64,000 nt of DNA from Tubiluchus corallicola (GCA_030141605.1 JAQGDQ010000064.1:62001-126000), one strand, 5' to 3'; counted from the stretch's first letter, positions 43,881 to 57,715 are shown. The notes: a model not told the origin generated them from the sequence alone. Made by a program: numbers and translations.

Positions 43881-45144
43881 ATTGCTGTAACATGGCATGT
43901 ACTGCTATGTAGTATCGAACACAGTTTTATAGAAAACACACCGTGCGAGGAACAAACAACCAATTTCTTCAACATGTTTTCCCAGAAGTTGCTGTAATGC
44001 AGTAGTATTACTCAAAACATGGGAGGACTGTGCTAAATTTGTCTGCGTGCAGTAATGATTACTTCTGCCCGAGTTTTGTTGCCAATCTAGTGAGTGTTAC
44101 GCGAACGTGGCTTTCATGTCTATCATTCTTATAAAAAATTTATAAACAGCCGATGTCTGTTCTTCTGGCTCAGCTGATTTTCCTTAAGCGTATATTTTAT
44201 GATTAGACAGTCTCTCCGTCGTGAAACCGCAGCCCAACTGCCACTCATTTCTTCATCCATCAGCAGTTTCTGAAAGACAGATGCTAAATGGAACAATTTT
44301 TGAGCATCTGTCAGATTGTTTCTGCAAATGCAGTAATTTCACGGGGTTTATATTTAGGGTGGATGCCTTGCGTAGTTTCTTGTCAACACGCACATTAGAC
44401 TGTGCTGATTTTTTATGTTGTAAATTCTTCCGCAGGCATAACAGTCTTTCAGTATGCACGTTTTACTGTCAGTGAGTACTGTTTTTACCAGGACAACTTA
44501 CTTTTTTTCATCGACATTTTGTAATTTGGATTAAGACTTGGTTATTTTTCTTAAAAGTGCATTATTTTCTTATTAATTGATATTCGTGATTTGAGATGTG
44601 CTTTGGCTTAATTTGACTCAGTACAATTTGTATATTTTGCTTAAACAGATTGCTCTGGATCAAAGCATAACTCGTTTGAGGCTTGTTGGTCATGAACTAA
44701 ATTGCTCCTCACTGTCCTCAACCGAGTGTTTCTCAACAAAATCAACCTTTTAGACCCACTCATTTTTATTTTACTTAATCCGTTTGTTTCTCAATGACAC
44801 GTCCTTCATACAGCTGTCTCTCAACCTCATTAACTAGTACTAACAAAATATTAGTGTGTAGCCTTAACCCTAATCCAACATTTCACCTACCTTTGAAGTA
44901 ATAGTGGAGCTGGAAGTAATAGGCAGAAACTTTTGAATTAAGAGATTACTTTTAAGAGTTATAGAAAGGTGAAAGACAAGCAGGGTTACATTTTAAACAC
45001 ACGTCCTCACAAGAACCCGAAAAAGCTTTTAATTTCAACATAAAGAATAGATTCAAAATAGATAATCGCGATAAATTTACTAAGAACACATGCACAAAGG
45101 AGCCTATTAATTTATATTAATTTTAAGGAATGTAATAATGAGTG

Positions 45145-45215
45145 ATGACGGCAGCGGCGACGACGACGACGATGACGACGATAATGATGATAATGAGGAT
45201 GACAGTGATAACTGA
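45145..45215. repeat. GAC/GAT microsatellite
   Basis: GGCGACGACGACGACGATGA followed by ATAATGATGATAATGAGG. Confidence 0.85.
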
Positions 45216-45219
45216 TGTT

Positions 45220-46780
45220 TTTCAAAAAAGAAAAGATAAAATGATTAAAAGCTGTGAATCAATATCATACACTCGAACGACTATCATATATCATACAAAA
45301 TATCATATACTTTTGTAAAGGAGTTTACAAAACAGTTATTTTCAGTTTTTCCTCCTCCCTTCACTCTTTTTTCCATCTCATGCTTACTTTCTTCTTCTTC
45401 TTTTTTTAATTTTTCTCCTGGTAGTGTATAAGCTTTTTGTTTGTTATTCAATCAATTTTCCTTTGCGGTGGTTTCGCAAGTTTAGCTTTTTAACCACCGT
45501 ATAGCAAATGAGGTAAACTGCCCTAATATAGCGCAATGGGCTTCATATTTTATCAAAAATGTTAAAGAAGTATAGACACTTTGCTCCTCTTCTCGAGTAA
45601 TAAAGGAAAAAAATAGTGTCTATTTTATTATTCTAGTACCACTTTATTATTTTTAGCAAAGCCGACAATAGTTTATAATTTTTGCCCATTTTACTGTATT
45701 TCTCGTTCATAAATTACTATGCAATTCTGTAACTGTAATGTTTACTATTTTGCAAGTTTAACTGCCTGTTTTGTATGTCTATTGCTAAAATTTAACTACA
45801 GTTTTTGAAATATAATAATAATTATTATATTAACGCTGTCGCTGCAAAAATATATAAAAAAGTTTACATTGTCAGCTAATGAAGCCTAATCTTGTAATCT
45901 TGTACCGCTATGACTCATATTCACTTGTCATTTGATGAAGCCAAACTGCACATGTTTATTACTCCAGTTTCCAAGAAATAATTATAGTGACAAGTCGAGA
46001 AACGCGCAAGTTTAGCCTGTGGTGTTAACAAAATAATCTCAGTCGAAATAAAAAAGAAAACATGCAACTTGAAGAGTACCGCATTCACAAAATCTTTATT
46101 GAGTAACTAATCGCCTATATAAATTTTACATGTTCTGCATGCACTTTTACAAAACTCTATAGGTGGTAGCGGTGTTTAGCTACCTCCCCAAACAGCTGTT
46201 TTTATGTTAAACATCTCAGCAAACGATATATTTGAGATGGAAACAAACTTGCAAGCGGCTGAAATAAAAACGGTGCATCGCTATTAGCTGGTTAGATATA
46301 ATATATTTTAGATATATAATTATAATCAACTATTCCTTTCAACAATTGTAAGTCTAAAATTTTTATACAACTGAGTATCTATGTAGTAACGGTAATCTAT
46401 GATGAAAAATTATCATCTTTATTCGTTTGTTGTGTAAGATTATTATAGATCAAGTTGTATACGACTATATGTAAATTGTACATGGTACTAAGTAAGTTTG
46501 ATGTGATTTAATTTGATTTGGCTATTTATAGAACTTCTAAATAGAATGTACAAACAATAAGAAAAATAATACAAAGTATAAATAATTACAATGAGGAATT
46601 GATGTTTCATTACAATCTAAAAAGCAAGGTTATCAAATTTAATAAGCAATTCGAAACTTTGGGGTTAAGTAAGTAGGCCTATACAAACAATGCCTAGTTT
46701 GAGCGGCAATAATCTGTTTATGGCTCTAAGGAATGACAAGACGGTCTCGGGAATAGTACTAGCGCTGACAATCCCTATCA
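45220..46780. other. No gene recognised
   Basis: AT-rich sequence with no feature beyond short chance frames. Confidence 0.4.
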
Positions 46781-46784
46781 GGGC

Positions 46785-46870
46785 TGGATTAAGGCTTTCA
46801 CGGGCCTAAAGCTATCAACAAACGAAAAGCTTCAAGACCCAGCTGCAGATGTGGAGACTAAATAAATCGC
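46785..46870. mobile_element. hAT terminus relic
   Basis: CAGGGCTGGATTAAGGC resembles a hAT-type terminus and is followed by GGGCCTAAAGC. No partner end found. Confidence 0.4.
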
Positions 46871-48059
46871 ACTGGTATATGCCCACATCTTAGTGTAACC
46901 CGGGTCTCCTATGTCTGAAGAGTTATAAATTTTTCTCTAAGACCTTTACTAAGTGTAATTAATCATTTTTCTACAATTGCTGGCGAAAAAATCTCCAAGA
47001 ATAGTCACAATGCTATTTCGAGGAACATCATGTAGAAAAAACGTCCCAACACATCCTAGGGAAGAAAGTTTTTAGCGCTTTGAAAACATCAAAACAATGT
47101 TGGTCTCTTTTACAAATGCCTCTATCAGCATGAAGAATTACAAGCTAATTTAGACGCCCGGGTAATGTTCAATGTGTTGAACTGCAGAACTTGTCTTTAG
47201 CAAGTTCAGTTTTAATAAATTTGTTAGCCTCTTTACTAAATAACATTATCTGACTTTATTTAAGGACTGAAGCTATAGTCTTATTAGCACAATGGTTAAT
47301 CCGCCCTTGATCCTGATCGGTTATAAATGCACCATTGTCCGAAAAACCGGGGTATTATTCCCCGCATTCTTTGTTTTTGTTAATTCCACGAAAATTCCAA
47401 ATAAAAATAATATTATTAACAGACCAAAGTTACGCTTTCCCTTGAGCTTGAACTTCGCATTCAGCATTGTATGAAAATCATATAGACACCTAGTCACGTA
47501 ACATCGTTTTGACGAATTGCGGATTTTTTAAAAAGTGTGAGTGCTGTTGCCGAATTTATTACAAAGCTAGTGTACAATAATAACGATTATACCTTAATTA
47601 AATTGCAGTTATGATGTCAAGTTATTGTGAGGTCACTTATATTCAATTTTATACTGAGATCAGTTTAGAAATACGTTTTTATCTTTTCTTTCTGTGATGA
47701 AGTAGATGTGTGGTATGTTAATAATTTGTCTGTCTGTCTTGACGAAAATACGAAGATGTTTATATTACAGTACGAATTCCACTTACAAAGTTCACAAGAT
47801 ACACAGTTCATTTACTCCACTGTTTATTTTCATAAGGTTCAATTGAAAATTTAAGCAACCAAAAAACGTTTAAGTTCTACGTCTGTTTTAAATCTGACAG
47901 ATGCGCAGCGGTGCAAGCAAAGTGTTTCGCGAGATATTGTGTGGGCGTATGCTCTATATTGTTGATGAGTTTATTTTCAAAAAAATCGTTTAATTAGCTT
48001 CTGATATCAGAAAAGAGTCATATGGTTGGTGAAAGTACAGCTGCAGATGTGGAGATTAG

Positions 48060-49215
48060 ACTAAACTGAATAGATTTGATTAATTGGTTGAAATGGATTT
48101 AGTCAGACTGGGTTAAACCTGTCTTGAAAGACCGCTGAACTGGACTGCGTTTGATGGGTGTTGACTGTAACTAACTGGACTGGACTGCACTGGACACGAC
48201 TGCAGTGGATTTTGCACTAGGCTAGACTAGATTGGCCTAGACAGTATCAGACTGGATTTGGACTGGATTGGGGTGGACTGAACTTTGGACTGGACTCGAC
48301 TGGACTGGTCTGAAACGGGCTAGGCTGAGCCGGATTGGAATAGACTGGGCTTTGTTCGACTGGACTGGACAGCACTGTGCTGCATGCTTCAGCTGAACTG
48401 CACTGGACTAGACTGGACTGGACTGAGCTGGACTGAACTGGTCGTCACTGGACTGTGTTGGATTACAGTGGATTTAACTGTAGGCTGAACTAGATTGGAC
48501 TAGGCTGCACTAGACTGGGCGGGTTTTGATTGAACTGGTCTGTTCTGAACTTGACTCGACTCGACTGGACTACACCGGACTGGGTTGGACTGCGGTGGAT
48601 TCCACTGTAAGCTGGAATGGATTCAATAATTAGTCCTTGCTAATTTATAGATTTGATTAGTTTGAGCTGAATTCGATTGGATTACACCGGGCTGGTCTCT
48701 GAAATGGGCTGGCTGAATCGGATTGGACTACCTGAACAAAATTGAACTGAACTGAAATGACTTGGACTAGACTGAACAGATCTGGTGTGGACATGACTGG
48801 ACTGGACTGGACTGGATAGACTGGACTTGACCTATACTGACCTGACCTGACTGGACCAGACCAGACCAGACCAGACTAGATCAGCCCTGCCCAGGTCAGT
48901 TCAGGCAATACCAGCAAACACGACGTTAGGACAGATAAACCAGACTAGACCAAGCTACACAAGATCAACTCAGACCCAACTGGACCAAACCAGACCAGAC
49001 TTGATTCGATTGAATTATACTAGACTGGACTGGTCTGAAACAAGCTAGGCTAAAACTGGGATTGGGCTGGACTAGACTGGAATTGACTCGACTCGACTTG
49101 ACTCGACTCGACTGCGCTGCACTACACCTAACTGGACTCAGCTTAACTGAGCTGGACCGGACAGGGCGTACTCGATCAGACCAGACCATACCTGATCAGA
49201 TTGAACCTGTTTACA
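48060..49215. repeat. 1.15-kb degenerate GGACT/ACTGG pentamer satellite
   Basis: Hundreds of bases built from 5-bp variants of ACTGG (GGACTGGACTGGACTGG). At about 48840-48990 and again at 49170-49200 it switches to the other strand's sense (GACCAGACCAGACCAGAC), so the array is partly inverted. Frames inside are repeat artefacts. Confidence 0.9.
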
Positions 49216-50570
49216 ATACTGCATCTATAAATGTTAATTAAACCAATCTTACGGAGGTGACCTTAAGTTGTAAATCACTTATTGGTTGCAATTGTGTAGC
49301 ATGCACACTTCGTGGAAAGAGGATTTGACTCCTGCTGCGTCCAAGCTGCACTAACTCTGATTACTGCTTCTAATCTAACATGAGCAGCAGAAGGCTTTTG
49401 TGGCCCAATGTTTATAGAGTAAATTAAACAATTACCACCCTCGGGAAAGCTTGAAGTCAATAATGAAACCAGGATTATCGACCTTTTATTGAAAACCAGA
49501 CTGATTATCGATTCTGTTGCGAATGTAAAGGTTATGAGACAATCGCAAACCAGTAACCTCTGGTCTAACCGCATGCTATGTCGTAGAAAATAATTAAATT
49601 CTTGGAGTTTTTAATGGCATTATTCTATTTGTTTATTTAGCCATTTCAATTTCCTGAAGTACAATTAAAATTAAAGTAAAATAAAAATATTTTGTTTCTT
49701 TTTTTCAGATTTACCATAAATTATTTTACCAAATATTATGAATGTATAGCTAGTTAACTGTCTACTTAATGATTTCACTGCTACGCACACATTGTGGCTG
49801 AGCAATGGTAACAATTAGTTACATTGTTTAGGTGTCAAAAATTGTTACATGCAGGTATGGTAAAATGACGACTGCTGTTGTTAACTAAATCGTTTCATCC
49901 GTCGTCTTTTAGCGTCGTTATCGTGATCAGCAAGCTCTAATTGCTTTGTTATTTTTTTGCAAATTCGTTAAGATTTCGTTAATTTCTTTGCAAATTTTGG
50001 TACAATCAGCAACAAGATACAAAAACAAAATAACACTCATAGATTTGCTGTCAGTTTCTAATTGCCCAGTGTATTTATGAACTGTAAATGTGACAAATAA
50101 TCCAACTGAGGTGCGAGTATTCCCAGTATCCGGCGGAAACAACGTTAGAGCTTCGCAACAAGTCAATATGGCCATGTTATGCAAACGAGAATCGTTTTGT
50201 TGAAGCTAATGCGAGAATTCTGCTGTCGTTTGAAGTTATCACGCGAAAAGTGTGACTTGAGGTGTAGGACTAGAATACTGCACCAATTACAACAAAATGC
50301 AAAAAAGTTAATTAAATGAAATATAGAAATAAAGTACAGTATAATCTCGTAAGAATTCTATTTGGTCGAGGAAATGCGATTAAGTGGCAATTTTGATTTA
50401 CTGCGCCCTTTCATGCTGCTACAGCTTATAGTTTTCGGATTTCGGACATTTTATAAAGCGTTTCTGTGCGAATAGACTAAATGCAACTTAGATATCCATT
50501 TCTTAACTATTTCAACAATCTACAAGACAGTGCATTTTGCCGGTCTTTTTGTTTTGCGACAATCATTTAG
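49216..50570. other. No gene recognised
   Basis: A possible B-box-like GGATTTGACTCC at 49320-49331 is too weak to call. Otherwise AT-rich sequence with chance frames. Confidence 0.35.
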
Positions 50571-50574
50571 TTTG

Positions 50575-52395
50575 AACTTTATTTATTTATAGTGGATTTA
50601 CAAAACAGACTGATACAGGTATCTCCACATTGCAAGTGCTGAGTGCAAAGTGCTAGTAAAAGAAAAATGGGCATCACAATTAATAATTATCAAACTCGAT
50701 TCAATAAAACATTTGATTCAACTATAATCAGCAGATGATGATTAAACTTACATACATGATATATATATAAACGCAATATATTTAACAACAACAGTAATAA
50801 TAAAAATACATTTACAAAGTAAGTTGGCTGGTTAATCATTTAACATTAAATACTATTGTACCGTGAAGCGAAAGGTTGATTTAATAAACTGCTGTAACAA
50901 ACTATGGATAATAAAGCAAGATGGATGACCAGTTTTGAATTTTTCGAATATGTTTCTGTGTAATACTTGAGGATTATAATTTTGTAAGGATTCACGTGTT
51001 GCAATCTGGTGGTCGAGTAGGTCGTCTAATAATTCGAAAAAGTAAAGTAAGAACTTTCTATAAAATCACTGCAGCTACATTTGGGGTCGTCAATTAAGTT
51101 TCTAATAAAAAGGTCACCTTTTAATTGAGAAAAATTTGTAATACATCTATTAGTAAATATTTCGTTAGCCCGATCATTATTGCATCGAGGACATAATGTT
51201 TTGTGGGAAGATTCCAAAAGGAAAGTATTTTGTTTTTGAACGAAATTTTGGAAGTATACGTTTCTCTAAAATCTTTGGGCAAAGAGTTCCAAATTCTTAT
51301 ACCTTTTTGAAAAAAACTGTTATACAATAATTGTCTTGTAGGTTTTAGACGAGATGGATCACGGGTGGGATAATATTCTACATTTCGGCGGAATTCATTT
51401 ATTACTTCATTTAAGTAATCTGGAGCTCGATGGTAAAATATTTTTTGGATTGTTTGAACTATAAGGAATTCAGCCGTAGCCTTTAAAAAAGGGAATACCG
51501 AGTAACTGATTAAGGTTTATTTGGCTGGTGCGTTTCATAGCACAGTATTGAATTCTTTCTATTTTCAAAAAAATTTGCTATCGTATAGTTTGACCAAATT
51601 ACAATCCCATATTCAATTATTGGTCTTACAAATGCTTTATAAAAGGTGGCGAAATTATACTTAGTTGTTTTGAATTTGAGTAAATAACGTGAATGAAGTA
51701 TTTTGTTGGCTTTTTGTTCGACATAATTAACATGGAAGTTCCAGTTAAGCGCAGAATCGAATATTAATCCTAAATGTTTGACTGTATTAACAACTTCAAC
51801 TTCATAATTGTCTAAAACGAGACCATTTAGTACTGAAGGTAATCTTTTGCGTGAATATAAAATTGACTTTGTTTTGTGGATATTTATTGTAACTCCCCAA
51901 GTAGAACGCCAGTTTTTAATTGTGTCTAAATTTCGATTTAAACTTTCAACGCTAAAACGCATTTTGGTCATCAGCAAACAAGTGCACTATATTTTCTAAG
52001 TTGTCAGCAATGTCATTAATAAATACTAAAAAAGTAATGGTCTTGAAACGAAGCCTTGAGGAACACCGGGCCTGATTTCTTTCCATTCAGATGTAGAACC
52101 TTCAATTACTACTCTCTGCTGGCGACTTTCTAAATAATTGCATAACCATTGTAGTAATGGTCCTCTAATTCCTGCCTTTTCCAACTTAAATATTAGTCCG
52201 TCGTGCCGTAGACGATCAAATGCTTTAGATATGTCCAGAAATACTCCTATTACTTCTTCATGATTACTGAGTTTACTGTATATATAGTGGACAATTTCAA
52301 TTAACTGGTATGTCGTGGAGTCAAGAGGCCGAAATCCTGATTGATATTTAGTAAAAATATTAGTTTCAGCATTTAAAAATGCTTAATGTTGTTAG
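50575..52395 (-). pseudogene. 5'-truncated, frameshifted non-LTR retrotransposon with reverse transcriptase
   Basis: On the minus strand, reading from 52395: GFRPLDSTTYQLIEIVHYI, VIGVFLDISKAFDRLRHD (about 52200-52260), PGVPQG (near 52050-52070), FADD (51967-51978), then the thumb region at 51510-51977 (WRSTWGVTINIHKTKS, VKHLGLIFDSALNW, FVRPIIEYGIVIW) and the C-terminus FFQKGIRIWNSLPKDFRET near 51270-51310. These are conserved RT blocks of jockey/CR1-type LINEs. At least two frameshifts (between PQG and FADD, and just after FADD) and stop codons break it. A 3' UTR of roughly 0.5 kb ends in a TTTATTTATT complement tail at 50579. The endonuclease part is absent. Confidence 0.88.
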
Positions 52396-52647
52396 AAGTT
52401 TGGTAATATTTCGCTGGAATTACAGTTAGTAATCAAAATAAAAAACTGCAGAAATAATGTAGTAATACAGGTTAAAAGTAATTCTGTCAAAAATTTGTGG
52501 TAAACGGCTGAACTTTAAATTATTGGTCGTTAAAAGTTGGCTGATAAATTGCCACTATGAAAATTTGACTTCTCAGTTTTATCAGTTAGAGATCGCTTCA
52601 ACAGTTTGAAATTCATGTGATATTCAGTGACATTCAGTTTGATATTC

Positions 52648-53147
<500 letters not shown>

Positions 53148-53221
53148 CACTTTCCATGCTGAAACCTTGGGTTTATTTCCACACCAAGCCATACCAAAAA
53201 CATACTTTTTATTTCCTTTAT

Positions 53222-53238
53222 TATTGTTGTTGTTGTTG

Positions 53239-53326
<88 letters not shown>
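53222..53326. repeat. (TTG)n-(TTA)n microsatellite
   Basis: Five to six TTG units followed by a long uninterrupted TTA run. Confidence 0.95.
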
Positions 53327-53327
<1 letters not shown>

Positions 53328-54015
53328 CATTGTCGTCATCGAAGTCTTTAATTTGTACTTATGTGAGATACATACTATTGCTAGCACTAAATCAATTTGT
53401 GAAAATACATTTACTGTTTACAGCCTTGTTTAAACTAATTAATTTTTTGCTTACTTTCTCTCGGTAGAGATGGCGCAAGTATCTGCTAGACACCATTCAT
53501 TGAGATTCGCTTGGTCATGCACAGCACAACTGTTTTGGCTTCTCTACCGGCGCTGCTGACACACTTTGCTAAGCTGCGTGCCAGAAATATACAGGCACTA
53601 GACTGCTAGTATGTAAACTTAATATTAAATATCAAAACATTAGAGCTTTGGACCGTTCGCTTATGCATATGATTATCGCAAAGACTCGTCTTCCTGCTAC
53701 TAACTTTAACTCTATAGGTGATACAAGCAATTTTCAAGCAAAACAATTTCTAACTCTCAAAATTAAACAATATCAGCGAGATGGTATGTAACTTCAATAA
53801 TAAATGGCTGCCTAAACATTGAGTTCAAATTATGGAAATAAAAGAATCTAGTGACGAAGTTTCGCCTTACCGCCCTGATATTGTTGTTTATTGTGATACT
53901 TAGATGTTGAAGCAACCATGCTTTTGCTAAAAGTATGTTTCTACCCTTTGAGAGGCATTTATAATTCATGCTGCCTTCACTCAGTACTTTATTTCCACGT
54001 ACGTGCAATAAAATG

Positions 54016-54258
54016 AATCCGTTCCGATCCGTTCCGATCCGATCCGATCCAATCCAATCCAATCCAATCCAATCCAATCCAATCCAATCTAACTAAAATC
54101 GAATCGAATCTGATCTGATCTGATCTGATCTGATCTGATCTGATCTGATCTGATCTGATCTGATCTGATCTGATCTGATCTGATCTGATCTGATCTGATC
54201 TGATCTGATCTGATCTGATCTGATCTGATCTAATCTAATCTAATCTAATCTAGTCCAA
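54016..54258. repeat. Pentamer satellite GATCC / AATCC / TGATC / TAATC
   Basis: Successive blocks: GATCCGTTCC, then AATCC repeated about eight times, a short GAATC transition, TGATC repeated about 24 times, then TAATC. Period 5 throughout with block-wise changes of one or two bases. Confidence 0.95.
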
Positions 54259-54689
54259 ACTTTTAAAGATTTATAGCGTAAAGATTAAAACGTGCACAGT
54301 ACTCCACAATTCAAAGTTAAATCCCTTTTTTTATTTTAAAAATCCGAGAATCTGTGTGAAATTCTCACAATAGTTTGAATTGTTGTTGCTATCTGTTTGC
54401 AATACAGTTGCCTGTTAACACATTTTCGCGATACGCGTCCCACAACAAGCTATAAACAAACTGAAACACGAATCTAAACACCACACAGGGCCACTGAATT
54501 CTATACCTGCGGCTATTTTCACTATAGCTCTTGTGAAGCATTGCAATATTCCCTTCAGTCGGACACGCAGAAAATCTAGAAAGCTTTATTAAATGATTTT
54601 ATTCACAAATAATTTAAAAGTAATGTTCCCTTTCAATATTTTAAAGCGTAAATTGTTTTGACCTACAGTTTAAGATTGGGCCCCGTTTT

Positions 54690-55340
54690 TCTTTTAAAGC
54701 ACAAGAAAATCCTCCACTTACAAAAAGCTTAAAAATGCGTCTCGACATTTTATACCACTTACCTACTACCTTTTTGCATGCATGACTTGCATCGGCCATA
54801 ACGCTACATAAAACGTAAACTTAACTCCCGCGATAACCGTTAGGCGCAGCCATTTTGATAGTAAGTCGTTTGAAACAAGTTTATATAACACTGAGAAAAG
54901 ATTGAAAAATAATCAGAGCATTCGTAGCTAACTAAGTAACATTTTAAATTACTGTATCTTTTCAGTAAGATTAAAAAACGTTTTTGGTTAGCGAGTAGGG
55001 AGGGTGAGTCAGCGACATTTTACCAATTGGCACAAACATTTTAAATTATTATTTCTAGTTACATAAGTCTTTCAGCAGGTAAGCGAAATGCTAAGTAATA
55101 CAGATTTTCACGGAAAGTTTTTTAGGACATAATTCAATATTGCCTTTTCTTCCCCTGATTTACGTCATGTAATGGCACCGTTGAAACAGTATTGCGGGGG
55201 ATATAAAATGAAAACAAACAAAAACGAAAACAAGCACAAACAATCGATATATGTATAAAATTCCTGTAAAATAAAATAACTTTTTTAAGGTGTTTTTTTC
55301 TGAAACCTACTTCAGGTACCCCTTTACTTGTCCTTTAAGT
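54690..55340 (+). repeat. Dispersed repeat E, copy 2
   Basis: Contains AGTAAGTCGTTTGAAACAAG identical to copy 1, TCAGAGCATTCGTAGC, TTTTCAGTAAGATTA and GGAAAGTTTTTTAGGACATA. It lies about 210 bp beyond the stop codon of the membrane-protein gene at 55551. Confidence 0.75.
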
Positions 55341-55550
55341 TGTGTGTCAGGCGGACGTCTAATGTTGTACATAATTTAAACTATCTTTAGAGTGACGGTG
55401 GTTGTAAACTGCTTGACTCTTGAAAAAAGAGAGCGGTTTTAACAATTAACGTTAATTGAGACAAAAGTGTGATTACATAAATAAGTGTGTAGAAGGTGTT
55501 AACATGTCGGCTATGTTTCTTCATTAGATGAGTATTTAATTTTATCACGC

Positions 55551-56234
55551 TTATTTGCCAGCTATAATTTTGACTACATTCGCCGCAGCTTCGATTTCTT
55601 CTGGTGTAGGCGGATAAATTTCTATTGTTCCATCAGGTCTAGTGACAACTCCAGGGAGATACTTGTTGGCATTTTTCTTAATAAGATCCCCAATGGCTCC
55701 TTCGAGCAACCTAGCTGGAAAATACTTGTTCAACATATCCGTTATTAAGTCACCAGTTTCGCTTACTGGCTCATCTCCCTCACCACCTTTGACGAAGGTT
55801 GTTGTAGTGGTTTTCTTTCTTGTGCAACAGCATTTGTAACAGCAACAGCACAGTCCCAAACACAAGCATGTGACTACTAGCGCCACAACGGACGCGAATA
55901 TAATTAAGCGATTTGATAGCTTCTTCTTTGTGTAAAATTTTTTAATAATTTCCGGCGAATCACCAATATCTTTCCTCACACGAACTTTGTTTTGTGAAAC
56001 TGATGTTTTGTCCTCAACGAAATTTTCATATTGTGCATTCTTCCCCGTATCCTCAAAGTATACGGCATTTTCATCTGAGATTTTGAATGATCGTTTGATT
56101 CTAGAATATTTCAAACCGGGGGCAAAGGTCTCTTTATGGTAAAGATTATACTTTAATGCATATCCGTCAGAAGACACAAAAAGCAATGAAAAATAGCACA
56201 AATACGTCCAGAAAACTAAACCATACTGAAACAT
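55551..56234 (-). CDS. Single-exon type I membrane protein with furin-type site, unrecognised
   Basis: The open frame reaches 56336, but the Met at 56234 is preferred: it starts a signal peptide (MFQYGLVFWTYLCYFSLLFV...GYA), and a TATA-like box (TTTATATATTA on the minus strand, 56277-56287) lies about 45 bases upstream. From there 227 residues: signal 1-26, a short Cys-free ectodomain with RIKR|S at 45-48, a membrane span at about 110-130 (LIIFASVVALVVTCLCLGLC) running into CCCCYKCCC then TRKK, and a soluble tail with two NKY-P motifs (NKYFP, NKYLP) and an acidic helix near the C-terminus. The Cys cluster at the membrane edge suggests palmitoylation. Cleavage at RIKR would release a 22-residue peptide from the ectodomain. 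No family recognised. No Cys in the ectodomain. Expression not proven. Confidence 0.7.
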   Translation of the reverse strand: MFQYGLVFWTYLCYFSLLFVSSDGYALKYNLYHKETFAPGLKYSRIKRSFKISDENAVYFEDTGKNAQYENFVEDKTSVSQNKVRVRKDIGDSPEIIKKFYTKKKLSNRLIIFASVVALVVTCLCLGLCCCCYKCCCTRKKTTTTTFVKGGEGDEPVSETGDLITDMLNKYFPARLLEGAIGDLIKKNANKYLPGVVTRPDGTIEIYPPTPEEIEAAANVVKIIAGK

Positions 56235-56276
56235 TTCGACTAACAAAAGAACAAAAACAATGATGTTCCATTTTTC

Positions 56277-56287
56277 ATAATATATAA
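56277..56287 (-). promoter_or_regulatory. Candidate TATA box
   Basis: TTTATATATTA on the minus strand, 43-53 bases upstream of the ATG at 56234. The position suits a very short 5' UTR and argues against use of the upstream Met at 56336. Confidence 0.35.
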
Positions 56288-56689
56288 ATCGAAAACAATG
56301 AGTATTGGGAGAAGCGTCAAGTAGAAAGGAAGGCAAGGAGAATTTTCAAATTCTTAACATAACAAGAACTACCACAAATTGTTAAATATCCCGCAATAAG
56401 CAAAACATTTTTTTATCATTTTTTCTTAATTTCTTTACAATTTTTTATAAAAGCAAAAGAGAGTCTGAGTGATTAAAATTACTGTAGAAGTCCCAAAGGA
56501 ACTGCAGCAGTAGAAAGGAGAAAGTTCTTGAATGTTGGACTGCTCTAATTAATCGTATTTAAGAATTTATTTAGGATGCTATTAATTACGGTAATTTATA
56601 ACTGGCTGGAATAGTTTGTTATTATTGAGGTAGTGTCATGTCATTTGTTGCCATGGTGTTCTGTTTTGTGTTTGAATCAGTCTAATCCT

Positions 56690-57715
56690 TATTCTTTCAA
56701 TAACCCTAAAAAGACGATTAAAGAAACCTGAATTAGAAGCATTAGAAGTAAGACATATCAAATATGATCTAACAATGGTGTTCAAAATTTGTCATCGCTT
56801 AGTAGATTTGCGTTTTGATAAGCTTTTAGCACGGTACCTCATATGCGCGGAAACAAATGCAAGATGTAGACATATTTTAGTAGACTGAATGTCAATAAAA
56901 TTGAATATTAATAATAAATATTAGAAACAACAAAAAGTGAGTACTGCATGGAATAAATTAGATCAAAATATGTTGTAGAAACCTACCCTATCTAGTTTTA
57001 ATCATATACTGTCAGATATGTGTTTTCTGCAATATTTTGAATTTAATATACTTCTATATAATTGTAAACATGACATTTTTATTGATTTAATGGATCAGCG
57101 TAAGCCTGCTAAAACTAATATTTTGTTAGAGATATATCGCTTTCGAATTCCCTTTCTTCTCGTTTTGTCATGGCTCCCTCTTTAGCTTCCTTCAAAATCT
57201 ACTTAAAAAAATGTTGTTTCAATAGTCTTAAAATTTTTCGCTAGTTTCGAGGATGCTCTTCGTGGTGGTCCCCTGATCCAGTGTGCATACAAGTTGTAAA
57301 TATTTATTTTACAACGGTCACTAACAATTTATATATATTTATATGTATGGTTGATTTATAAATTCTCACCCAAGTGTCTTTTCTACTTATTGGTCGTAAT
57401 CTTATGAACTTTTACATGATGAACACTTTTATTGTACTGACCTGTGGGCTCCTTAAGTCGCTGTCGTGAAGTTGAAAGTAAATGCGATTTTGTGCCTTGT
57501 TGCGCTGGTACTTCAGCACTTTTAACTTTTTACTATTTATCTGTGCATTATTACTTTGTTGAAAGTGCAAATAAAATTCAATTCAATGCTAAATGCGTAA
57601 ATATGCCCGCTGGCTCTCTCTCTCCTTGTCTCAATATAGTTCTATATGTTTTACGCTTGGATTTTTATTTATATAATTTTAATATATTTGAGACTGAAAT
57701 AAAATAAAAATAAAA
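56690..57715 (+). mobile_element. LINE C-terminal and 3' UTR fragment
   Basis: From 56703 the + strand encodes TLKRRLKKPELEALEVRHIK then YDLTMVFKICHRLVDL, which matches the RT-protein C-terminal block (R-L-x-x-L-E-x-R-R...D-L...YKI). Stops and frameshifts follow. At 57560-57715 an A-rich tail with CAAATAAAATTCAATTC and AAATAAAATAAAAATAAA ends it. Confidence 0.6.

Noticed and set aside
48965-49189. Ser/Val/Arg-rich minus-strand frame
   Set aside because: Lies entirely in the degenerate pentamer array.
56235-56336. Upstream 34-codon extension of the membrane-protein gene
   Set aside because: Would place the signal peptide internally and include the TATA-like box in coding sequence.
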